Source: JACKOD01 sp041591635 (GTDB lineage Bacteria; Pseudomonadota; Gammaproteobacteria; Pseudomonadales; Oleiphilaceae). Taken from it: a stretch of DNA of 11,556 bases. The position numbers were made by a program, and so were the translations under genes. Where the stretch lies: assembly GCA_041591635.1 (NCBI GenBank), contig JBFHRO010000100.1:1-11556 (forward strand). Reading direction: 5' to 3'. Below, in pieces: positions 1 to 6,003 of this stretch. The notes beneath the pieces were generated by a model. That model saw only the letters and a program-made list of their open reading frames with translations, searched no databases and was not told the DNA's origin. Position 1 is the stretch's first letter; every line of letters starts with the position of its first letter.

Positions 1-551
1 AGGCTGTACTTGACCCACTTGCGCCAGCGGTGCAAGGCTTCATCTTCCCGTGTTTTGCGTGCAGTCTTGGCGTGACGCCGGGTTTTGCGCCGGATACGAG
101 CATAGCCTTGAAGCAGCGTCCGGGTCGAAATCCCTGGTTCAAGCTCTGCCAGTTGCTGAAGCACCAGGGTGGGCGGTCGATACCTGCTGGCCGGTGCGAG
201 CGATGTGCATGCAAGTGCGTGCAGCAAGGGCGGCAGCAACAACGAGCGTTGCTCGGGGTCTGTGATCAGGCGCGCGAGGGTTTTTTCCAGTACGTGGGCA
301 TCCCGCGAACCTGCCAGTGCCCTGGCGATGGCTTTTACCTCGCGATCAAGCAGGTGAACGTGCGTGTCGCTTGCCTTGTCGAGCAACTGCAGCAAGGCGC
401 GCGTTTGTTTCACCCGCACCCGGGCCTGATGAACCTGACCAGGGTTTGGCCGGTCGCCGTAGTCCGGATGCGAAAGCGCCTGCAAGTGATCGTTGAGCCG
501 GCTTAAAAATGCCGGGCGCAGTTGGTCGGCGTGAATGTGCAGTGTTGCCAT
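1..551 (-). CDS. CHAD-domain protein, 5' part only (3' end beyond the left edge)
   Basis: The first 183 codons of a minus-strand gene are present and stay open to the window edge. CHAD (conserved histidine alpha-helical domain) proteins are helical bundles whose basic and His residues bind polyphosphate or similar anions. The family pattern is visible: VHQARVRVKQTRALL at residues 40-54 (His41, Arg44, Arg46, Lys48), the ALAGSRDAHVLEKTL helix at 78-92 (Arg83-Asp84), and a second half beginning LHRWRKWVKYS at 173-183 (His174, Arg177, Lys178). There is no signal peptide, so a cytosolic protein is expected. The ATG at 549-551 is the first start in the frame; a weak GAGAG lies about 14 bases upstream. 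The gene follows the DUF486 gene on the same strand after 62 bases, so co-transcription is possible. Some CHAD proteins carry an N-terminal CYTH (triphosphatase) domain; this one starts directly with CHAD. The family call is fairly sure, the physiological role is not. Confidence 0.8.
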   Translation of the reverse strand, partial: MATLHIHADQLRPAFLSRLNDHLQALSHPDYGDRPNPGQVHQARVRVKQTRALLQLLDKASDTHVHLLDREVKAIARALAGSRDAHVLEKTLARLITDPEQRSLLLPPLLHALACTSLAPASRYRPPTLVLQQLAELEPGISTRTLLQGYARIRRKTRRHAKTARKTREDEALHRWRKWVKYS

Positions 552-613
552 AAAGTACGTAAGGCTCTCAAGCTACCCGATCAGGATTTCACCTGGCTGG
601 GCGCTTTGCAAGC

Positions 614-976
614 TCAGTGCCCCAGTTTTGAGCGAAACATAAAATACACAGCCCCTAAAAGACACAGTCCGGCCCAGAGGTAATCCAGTGTCAGCTTTTC
701 CCGCAGGTAAAGCACCGAGAAAGGGATGAATACCAGCAACGTGATGACTTCCTGCAAAATCTTGAGCTGGCCGACCGACATGACCTCATGACCGATACGG
801 TTAGCCGGGACCTGAAACAGGTATTCCAGCAAGGCAATGCTCCAGCTGATGAGCGCGGCAATCAGCCAGGGTTTATCCCTAAGATCGCGCAGGTGCGCAT
901 ACCAGGCAAAGGTCATAAACAGGTTGCTGCAAAAAAGTAAGGTGATGGTGCTCAGGTAAGGGCCAGGAATGGGCAT
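614..976 (-). CDS. DMT-family small membrane protein (DUF486 type)
   Basis: This is a 120-residue, very hydrophobic protein of the DUF486 family, which belongs to the drug/metabolite transporter superfamily. The substrate is unknown. Four membrane helices can be read at about residues 7-26, 37-54, 73-91 and 98-115. Family hallmarks are FMTFAWYAHL (20-29), the central SWSIALLEYLFQVPANRIG stretch (44-62) and QLKILQEVITL (70-80). The length fits the family's usual 110-120 residues. A longer open frame extends upstream, but the ATG at 974-976 is preceded by AAGG at a suitable distance (AAGGTTCCTC-ATG), and the upstream extension has no membrane character and overlaps the divergent hydrolase gene. 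The gene is divergent from that hydrolase across 135 bases in which I see no clear promoter hexamers. Small DMT proteins of this kind may work as dimers; that is inference from the superfamily. Confidence 0.85.
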   Translation of the reverse strand: MPIPGPYLSTITLLFCSNLFMTFAWYAHLRDLRDKPWLIAALISWSIALLEYLFQVPANRIGHEVMSVGQLKILQEVITLLVFIPFSVLYLREKLTLDYLWAGLCLLGAVYFMFRSKLGH

Positions 977-1111
977 GAGGAACCTTGCGGGGTGACCGGT
1001 GGGCAACCATTTTCCCATAAGGCTTACAACGAGTGTGAGACCTTCCGTTATCATGGGTCCATGCAACGGCAGCACATCGCCAGCCGGCATTTGGCTCTGG
1101 AGAGACGAATC

Positions 1112-1945
1112 ATGATTGCGCCCGACGACCATCCCCTCAAAGCCGATACCGATAATCCGCGGCGCGCCCCCGCGCCGGTGAATGCGGTGTCCAATGAAGC
1201 GCCCGGCACCTGGGTGTTGATTCGCGGATTGCTGCGCGAACAGGGTCACTGGGGGAGCTTTGCGCAGGCGCTGGCACAAGCCCATCCGGATAGCCGCGTG
1301 CTGACCCTCGATATCGCCGGCAATGGTCAGTACTGCGCACAAGCCAGCCACCTGAGTATAGGCAAGGTCGTGGACAGCCTGCGCCAGACGCTCGACATGG
1401 CTTCCTGCGTCGGGCCCGTGCGGCTGCTGGGAATTTCCATGGGCGGCATGATCGCCGTCGATTGGGCGCAACGCTATCCGCAAGAACTGGCCGGCGCCGT
1501 GCTGATCAACACCAGTCTTGGCCGTTTCAGCCCCTTTTATCACCGCTTGCGGGCCGGCAACTACGGCCGCATTCTGCGCTGCCTGTTCAGTGACAAGCTC
1601 AGCCGGGAAGCGCAGATTCTGGCGCTGTCATCCAATAATCCCGAGGCTCGCGGGCAGGCGCTGCAAGACTGGGTGGACATTGCCCGCCAGCGCCCGGTAC
1701 AAAGGCGCAACCTCTTGCGTCAACTGTACGCAGCAGGTGCGTATCGGCCGCGAGATGAAGCGCCCGAGGTGCCCATGCTCCTCTTGGCCAGTGCCCAGGA
1801 TCGGATCGTGGATGTGCGCTGCAGCCAGGCGTTGGCCGATGCCTGGCAACTGGAACTGCAGGTGCATTCGCAGGCGGGCCATGACTTGCCCCTGGATGCA
1901 CCAGAGTGGGTCATAACGCGGATCATGCATTGGTGTTCCGGGTGA
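1112..1945 (+). CDS. Alpha/beta-fold hydrolase
   Basis: A 277-residue hydrolase with a complete apparent catalytic triad: the nucleophile elbow GISMGG (residues 107-112, Ser109), an acid in SAQDRIVD (Asp230) and the His in AGHDLPLD (His257). The pattern fits the alpha/beta hydrolase fold with a helical cap at about 140-210. The usual oxyanion HG motif after the first core strand is RG here (VLIRGLL, residues 35-41). The substrate cannot be inferred; esterase, lipase-like or haloalkane-type activities are all possible. I see no signal peptide, so it is probably cytosolic. The ATG at 1112 is chosen because GGAGAG at 1099-1104 sits seven bases upstream; earlier in-frame ATGs at 992 and 1061 lack a ribosome binding site and would add a stretch with no family resemblance. 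It is divergent from the DUF486 gene and followed in the same direction by ppnP, which has its own promoter. Confidence 0.85.
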   Translation: MIAPDDHPLKADTDNPRRAPAPVNAVSNEAPGTWVLIRGLLREQGHWGSFAQALAQAHPDSRVLTLDIAGNGQYCAQASHLSIGKVVDSLRQTLDMASCVGPVRLLGISMGGMIAVDWAQRYPQELAGAVLINTSLGRFSPFYHRLRAGNYGRILRCLFSDKLSREAQILALSSNNPEARGQALQDWVDIARQRPVQRRNLLRQLYAAGAYRPRDEAPEVPMLLLASAQDRIVDVRCSQALADAWQLELQVHSQAGHDLPLDAPEWVITRIMHWCSG

Positions 1946-1989
1946 GGGCCGGCGAATAACAAAGGCAAGACGCCGGGTTGCCGTGCCGC

Positions 1990-1995
1990 TATAAT
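1990..1995 (+). promoter_or_regulatory. -10 element of the probable ppnP promoter
   Basis: A perfect TATAAT lies 39 bases before the ppnP start codon, in the 88-base gap after the hydrolase gene. The expected -35 position (about 1967-1972, AAGACG) matches only the GAC core of TTGACA, so the promoter may depend on an activator. A 6-bp inverted repeat, CCGGCG (1949-1954) with CGCCGG (1971-1976), spans the -35 area. It has no T-run and is more likely an operator or chance than a terminator. Confidence 0.55.
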
Positions 1996-2033
1996 CGCCA
2001 CTCTTTTGTTCGCAGCCCTGTGTGGAGATAGGT

Positions 2034-2315
2034 ATGTTGAAAGTAAACGAGTATTTTGATGGCAAGGTAAAATCCATCGGCATGCAAACCCGCGACCTGC
2101 CAGCCACGGTTGGGGTGATGGCGCCCGGTGAGTACAGCTTTGGCACCAGCCAGCGCGAGTACATGACGGTGATTTGCGGCGAATTGAGCGTACGGCTGCC
2201 GGGCCAGAGTGACTGGCAGACTTTTACCAATGGCCAGCAGTTTACGGTGGAAGCCAATCAGTCATTTGATCTGAAAGTGGCGATCGACACCGCTTATCTG
2301 TGCAAGTATGAGTAA
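2034..2315 (+). CDS. ppnP: Pyrimidine/purine nucleoside phosphorylase PpnP
   Basis: A 93-residue single-domain cupin of the PpnP family (YaiE, DUF1255), which cleaves a broad range of nucleosides with phosphate to the free base and ribose 1-phosphate in the cytosol. The family signature is clear from the N-terminus: NEYFDGKVKSIG (5-16), VGVMAPGEYSFGT (26-38), EYMTVICGELSVRLP (42-56), DWQTF (60-64) and the C-terminal TAYLCKYE (86-93). E. coli YaiE is almost the same length (94). The ATG at 2034 is chosen over the one at 2022 because GGAG at 2024-2027 is correctly placed six bases before it and family members begin here. The gene looks monocistronic: a TATAAT promoter lies upstream and an intrinsic terminator downstream. 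Nothing about the protein is unusual. Confidence 0.95.
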   Translation: MLKVNEYFDGKVKSIGMQTRDLPATVGVMAPGEYSFGTSQREYMTVICGELSVRLPGQSDWQTFTNGQQFTVEANQSFDLKVAIDTAYLCKYE

Positions 2316-2380
2316 GGGCTGCAAACAGGCCTAAACGGGTGTGGCCGTCCGCGGGTTCAGGGGCGGCGTACTTCCAAAAG

Positions 2381-2413
2381 AAAAGCGATCATCCGTTGCG
2401 GCTGATCGCTTTT
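2381..2413. terminator. Bidirectional intrinsic terminator between ppnP and the wax ester synthase
   Basis: AAAAGCGATCA (2381-2391) pairs perfectly with TGATCGCTTTT (2403-2413), an 11-bp stem; the 11-base loop can add a CCG/CGG pairing. On the plus strand the stem runs into seven T (2410-2416). On the minus strand it runs into TTTTCTTTT (complement of 2376-2384). The two flanking genes converge on it, so it can end both transcripts. Confidence 0.9.
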
Positions 2414-2434
2414 TTTGGTTTTGGCGGTGCCGGA

Positions 2435-3805
2435 TCAGCGCATGTCCGCGGCGATTTCCAGTTCCTGAATGCCGTTTTCGATGTAGTCCAGCAATCGCTG
2501 CATGGAGGGCAGGGTGCGCCGGCAGGCCGTGAGGCCGAATTCCAGCTGATCCATGTAGCTGAGCAAGGTGATATTCAGGGCAATCTGGTCTACCGGTATC
2601 GATACCGGGTACATGCCGGTCATTCGTGCCCCGTTCCAGTACATGGGCTCGCGCGGGCCGGGCACATTCGAAATCACCACATTGAACGCCTGCCATTGGG
2701 GTACCAGGCCGGTCAGCAGATTCAGACCGGTGGGGGCCATGGTGAGGGCGGTGTAGTTGATGATTTCTTCCTGCGTCATGCTGGCAAAACGGGCCTTGGC
2801 GTCTTTCACCGAGGCTTTGATCACTGCAATCCGGTCGCTGGGGTCGGCAATGTGCGTACCCAGATTGGCCAGAATCATTCCCACCTGATTGCCCGATTCA
2901 CTGTCATCCTGACGCAGTGACATGGGCACCATGGCGATCAGCGGCTGATCCGGCAGGGCATGCTGGTTGATCAAATAGTTGCGCAGCGCGCTGCCGCAAA
3001 TGGCCAGCACCACGTCGTTGACCGTGGCGCCAAACACCTTGCCGATGGCCCGAATCCGCTCCAGTGGCCAGGTTTGTGCAGCAAAGCGGCGTGAACCTGT
3101 GATGCTGCGATTTAACAGGCACTGGGGTGCCTGAAAGATGGAAACCGAATGGTTGTTTTTGCCTGATTGCTGAATGGATTTGGCCATTTCCCGCACAATT
3201 GCCGGAATGGTACCCAGTTGTTTGCCAACATCGTTGGCCATCTGGGCCAGATTGCCCAGCAGGTCATTGCCTTGCGGTGCGCCAGGGTTTTTGGGCGGTT
3301 TTTCCAGGCACCAGAACGGCGGTAAACCCCGTGCGGCCGGATCTGTCGCCAGCGATCGGATGGAAATCCGCATGGCACCCACACCGTCGATCAACGCGTG
3401 ATGAACCTTGGTGTAGACCGCAAACTGCCGATCGGGCAGACCTTCGATCAAATGCATTTCCCACAGCGGGCGTTCGCGATCCATCAGGTTACTGTGTTCT
3501 GCCGACACATGCGCCAGCAGTTCCCGAATCCGGCCAGGATGGGGCAGCGCCTCGTGGCGAAAGTGATGCTCAAGATCAAAATGCGGGTCTTCGACCCAGT
3601 AATACTGCCCCAGACGGGACTTGAGACGCATGTTGAACGGCGGTGTCGGACTGGTCCATTCCCGGCAGGATTCCGCCAGCCGGCTGACATAGTCCGGGCC
3701 GGCATCATCCGGATAGGAAAACAGCCATAAACAGCCAACGTGCATGGGCTGCTGGCGCTTTTCCAGCCAGAGAAAGAGGGTGTCTGAGGGACTGAGGGCT
3801 TTCAT
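2435..3805 (-). CDS. Wax ester synthase/diacylglycerol acyltransferase (WS/DGAT)
   Basis: A 456-residue bifunctional acyltransferase that transfers acyl groups from acyl-CoA to fatty alcohols (wax esters) or diacylglycerol (triacylglycerol), acting at the cytoplasmic membrane and lipid droplets. The catalytic HHxxxDG motif is intact: HHALIDG at residues 135-141, His136 being the expected general base. Other family blocks are the N-terminal PSDTLFLWLEKRQQPMHVG (6-24), ERPLWEMHLIEG (111-122), GATVNDVVLA (259-268) and VISNVPGP (377-384). Length and sequence resemble, as I remember them, the Marinobacter WS1/WS2 enzymes (about 455-470 residues) far more than the actinobacterial or Acinetobacter types. 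The open frame extends 72 codons upstream, but family members start at the ATG at 3803-3805, with AAGGA nine bases before it. It stands alone: its transcript ends at the bidirectional terminator, and a 302-base leader separates it from the next gene. Which product dominates, wax ester or triacylglycerol, cannot be read from sequence. Confidence 0.95.
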   Translation of the reverse strand: MKALSPSDTLFLWLEKRQQPMHVGCLWLFSYPDDAGPDYVSRLAESCREWTSPTPPFNMRLKSRLGQYYWVEDPHFDLEHHFRHEALPHPGRIRELLAHVSAEHSNLMDRERPLWEMHLIEGLPDRQFAVYTKVHHALIDGVGAMRISIRSLATDPAARGLPPFWCLEKPPKNPGAPQGNDLLGNLAQMANDVGKQLGTIPAIVREMAKSIQQSGKNNHSVSIFQAPQCLLNRSITGSRRFAAQTWPLERIRAIGKVFGATVNDVVLAICGSALRNYLINQHALPDQPLIAMVPMSLRQDDSESGNQVGMILANLGTHIADPSDRIAVIKASVKDAKARFASMTQEEIINYTALTMAPTGLNLLTGLVPQWQAFNVVISNVPGPREPMYWNGARMTGMYPVSIPVDQIALNITLLSYMDQLEFGLTACRRTLPSMQRLLDYIENGIQELEIAADMR

Positions 3806-4107
3806 GCAGAAACATCCTTGATGTGATTGAAAACGTAAGGGGTGTTGATAGAGCTTAGTTGGGTACCATTCATCGTGCCTGTTAACGCATGTTACGTGCC
3901 AAACCAGAGCGGGGCAGGAAAAAAGCGACGCCGGCCAAAGCGCAAAAAAAGAGCGAACGATTGTACCGAAGTTTGGGTCAGGATTCTTTGCGGAATTGGG
4001 CAAAAAACGACAGGTCATCACTCAAGACCTTGTGGTGTTTTACGCCTCGGCGAAGACACTTGAGTGACGTTTGCCTGTGCACACCCTGGATGTTCAGCGA
4101 TGCCCGA
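3806..4107. other. 302-base intergenic region upstream of the wax ester synthase
   Basis: No gene of its own is supported here. It should hold the promoter of the wax ester synthase and the 3' end of the lytic transglycosylase transcript, both on the minus strand. I see a 9-bp inverted repeat at 4018-4067 (listed separately), several A-runs on the plus strand (3918-3924 and 3944-3950) and no convincing -35/-10 pair. No clear intrinsic terminator follows the transglycosylase gene: the T-runs on the minus strand lack a good stem before them. Confidence 0.6.
4018..4067. repeat. Inverted repeat upstream of the wax ester synthase
   Basis: TCACTCAAG (4018-4026) and CTTGAGTGA (4059-4067) are perfect 9-bp inverted copies 32 bases apart, with a small CGCC-TC-GGCG hairpin (4043-4052) between them. 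It lies 40 bases beyond the transglycosylase stop codon and about 210 bases upstream of the wax ester synthase start. It could be a looping operator or an RNA 3'-end structure of the transglycosylase mRNA. It has no T-run. Confidence 0.45.
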
Positions 4108-4123
4108 TCAGGCGTCCTGATCG
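4105..4123 (-). other. Stem-loop over the lytic transglycosylase stop codon
   Basis: CGATCAGG (4105-4112) and CCTGATCG (4116-4123) form a perfect 8-bp stem with a three-base loop; the TGA stop (4108-4110) is inside the stem. There is no T-run after it on the minus strand, so it is not a canonical terminator. It may protect the mRNA 3' end or be fortuitous. Confidence 0.4.
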
Positions 4124-4941
4124 TTATTCAGGGTGGCATCGTACTGCAGCTGGTATTTCATCACCTTGTTGACGTAAGACCAGGTTTCCCGGGGGGCCTT
4201 GGCCCACAGCGCCCACTTGGCTTCCTTAAGATTACGGGGGCTGTTCTTGTTCATCAGATGCTTGCGCACATTGCCTGGCCCCCAGTTGTAGGCGGCGAGC
4301 ACCAGCGCCTGGCGTAACTCCTTGTCTTCTATCTGATGAAAATACTTTTGTTCCAGCAGTTTGAGGTAGGCGGTCCCCAGCTTGAGGTTGATGTAGGGGT
4401 CTTTGAGTTCGTATTCGTTCGGGGCCTGTTTGACGTTGTACACCTCATGATAGGCATCCACGCCCGCACGATCAGCGATCACCTGCATCAGGCCAACCGC
4501 ACCGGCATGACTCTGGGCATCGGCCTGAAACTGGGATTCTGCTCGAGTGACAGCGTAGATGAGGCTGGGATCGGCATCCAGTTCACTGGCAACCAGGGTA
4601 ATTTCGTGGTGGTACGGGATCAGTATGGTGTCATCGTCATCATGACTGCCGTTATCGCCATCGTAATCCAGAAGCGGTTGCCAGGAGTGGTCATCATCAT
4701 AAGCGGCAACGTAATGCAGGGGTTGGTCAGAGTGATCGGCAATGTGCTCCCACAGGGGGCTGTCGAGTGTTATGGAAGAAAGATCGTCCATAAATATCGG
4801 CGCGTTTACGGCATCCTGTGACAGTAAATGGGTGTGTGCGGCAGCACTAAACAACAAGGTGGAGGCGGTCAGAGCGGCGACGGCCAGGGTGGGTGCGTGG
4901 ATGCTGTTGATGCGGGACGCGTTTTTTGGAAATTTGAGCAT
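4108..4941 (-). CDS. Secreted lytic transglycosylase, SLT domain (MltC-like catalytic core)
   Basis: A 277-residue murein-cleaving enzyme that cuts the MurNAc-GlcNAc bond, forming a 1,6-anhydro product in the periplasm. The catalytic SLT domain spans about residues 108-268: the catalytic Glu135 in TRAESQFQADAQSHAGAVG, then GLMQV (150-154), a LGTAYLKLLEQKY helix (188-200) and AAYNWGPGNV (216-225). The arrangement recalls the C-terminal domain of MltC. The N-terminus is a signal peptide (hydrophobic core about 17-34, likely cut in SAAA-HT near residue 35). No lipobox cysteine is present, so the protein should be soluble in the periplasm, unlike MltC. Residues 80-104 are extremely acidic (DDD and DDDD runs) and include an EF-hand-like loop at 92-103. 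The start is the ATG at 4939-4941, preceded by GGGG. The 155 bases upstream are AT-rich and probably hold the promoter. It follows the rapA-SBP pair in the same direction but probably belongs to a separate transcript. Confidence 0.9.
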   Translation of the reverse strand: MLKFPKNASRINSIHAPTLAVAALTASTLLFSAAAHTHLLSQDAVNAPIFMDDLSSITLDSPLWEHIADHSDQPLHYVAAYDDDHSWQPLLDYDGDNGSHDDDDTILIPYHHEITLVASELDADPSLIYAVTRAESQFQADAQSHAGAVGLMQVIADRAGVDAYHEVYNVKQAPNEYELKDPYINLKLGTAYLKLLEQKYFHQIEDKELRQALVLAAYNWGPGNVRKHLMNKNSPRNLKEAKWALWAKAPRETWSYVNKVMKYQLQYDATLNNDQDA

Positions 4942-5073
4942 GGTGATAACCCCGTCACGTTTTTATTGTGACTGGATTATTGCTCACACCTTGATCTATT
5001 ACCGTTGTAAAGCCGTAACCAGTGTTGGTTAATATTTGAGCTTTGTTGGCTTTGCATTGAGATTTGTAATCAA

Positions 5074-5103
5074 TTGTTGTGCTATCGGTTGTTGCGCTAT
5101 CGG
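5074..5103. repeat. Tandem 15-bp direct repeat at the 3' end of the solute-binding-protein gene
   Basis: Two adjacent 15-base units, 5074-5088 and 5089-5103, differ at one position (TTGTTGTGCTATCGG and TTGTTGCGCTATCGG). The TAG stop of the solute-binding-protein gene (5097-5099) falls in the second unit. The copy at 5074-5088 lies beyond the stop and carries the same CTA (TAG) sequence. Confidence 0.85.
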
Positions 5104-5990
5104 TGCGTTTCCGGCGGCTCCAGGGTGTAGCTTGCCAGCAAGGCGGCACCTGATGCGTCCCGCACTTTTCCCAGTATTTGCCAAAATCGCCTGGCTGTTT
5201 CGGGCTGCCTTTGCACAAAGGCATGGGAGAGCGGCAGATACCAGTCGGTTTCCATAAAGGCAACCGGCAGGGTCTTCACCTTATGGGTCAGATTCAGTTG
5301 TGCCAAGGTCTGTTCACCAATGCGGCTTTCCACCACGTAGCCATCCAGCCGGTCGTAGGCAACGGCCTTGAGCCCCCGGGCCACATCATAGGTGCTGTCG
5401 GCCAACACACCAAGATCAGCCAGTTTCTTGTGGGCGACATAGCCCAGTGGAGCACTCAGACCAAAACGTGTGCCAGAGAAGGTTTCGCCATTCCACTGCA
5501 ACTGGCTGTCAGGGTGAACAAAAATGGCGTAGGTGCCAGTCCAGATTCGTTCTTGCGGATTGGGCTGCAATCCCTGGTCTGTTTCGCGCATGGGAAAACG
5601 TCCCCAGGCTTCGCGCTCAGGGGTATAAATGCTCACAAAGATGCCCTCAACCTCATTGTGAGTGAGTTCCTGAATGCATCTTTTCCAGGGGCGTCGGTGC
5701 AGTACAAGCTGGATGTTTGTCGCCTGCGCGGCTTGTTGAATCAGCTCCAGCACAAACCCCGGCTGGATAGAGGGTATGTCGGTGGTGCCGGCCAGGTAAG
5801 GCCAATAGTGCTGGTCTTCGTAGCACAAGCGCATCCGGGTCTGATCTGCCTGCACAGGGCTTTGCATGAAAAGCCACAGTGGTAACAGCAGGGCGGCCAG
5901 GCTGTATCGGCGTTTCCAGCCGGCGGCAAAAGCGTTGTCAGACACCTGGGTGCCAGTGCGGTACGACCTGCATTTGCTGCGGTATAACAT
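5097..5990 (-). CDS. Periplasmic solute-binding protein, family 3 (amino-acid-type SBP fold)
   Basis: A 297-residue protein with a long, basic N-region and a signal peptide (hydrophobic core about 31-43, likely cut VQA-DQ after residue 48). The mature part reads as a bacterial extracellular solute-binding protein of family 3: MRLCYEDQHYWPYLAG, then GFVLELIQQAA, RPWKRCIQEL, VEGIFVSIYTPER and the second-lobe TRFGLSAPLGYVA. Ligand unknown; no permease or ATPase gene is nearby, so it may be an orphan binding protein or a sensor of a ligand. The frame opens earlier with TTG at 6017, but the ATG at 5988-5990 has a perfect AGGAGG (complement of 6000-6005) nine bases upstream. That Shine-Dalgarno overlaps the rapA stop codon (6004-6006), so translation is probably coupled to rapA. 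The 3' end lies in a tandem 15-bp repeat. The SBP fold is likely; a role in transport is only one option. Confidence 0.75.
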   Translation of the reverse strand: MLYRSKCRSYRTGTQVSDNAFAAGWKRRYSLAALLLPLWLFMQSPVQADQTRMRLCYEDQHYWPYLAGTTDIPSIQPGFVLELIQQAAQATNIQLVLHRRPWKRCIQELTHNEVEGIFVSIYTPEREAWGRFPMRETDQGLQPNPQERIWTGTYAIFVHPDSQLQWNGETFSGTRFGLSAPLGYVAHKKLADLGVLADSTYDVARGLKAVAYDRLDGYVVESRIGEQTLAQLNLTHKVKTLPVAFMETDWYLPLSHAFVQRQPETARRFWQILGKVRDASGAALLASYTLEPPETHR

Positions 5991-6003
5991 GCACTTGTGC
6001 CTC

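Noticed and set aside
992..1111. The longer N-terminus of the alpha/beta hydrolase (start at 992 or 1061).
   Set aside because: No ribosome binding site at those starts, whereas GGAGAG is well placed for the ATG at 1112, and the added residues match nothing in the fold.
1949..1976. CCGGCG...CGCCGG as a terminator for the hydrolase gene.
   Set aside because: No T-run follows and the 16-base loop is large; it overlaps the ppnP promoter region, so an operator or chance is more likely.
4967..4988. TGTGA...TCACA upstream of the lytic transglycosylase, resembling a CRP site.
   Set aside because: The half-sites are 12 bases apart, not the six required for CRP.
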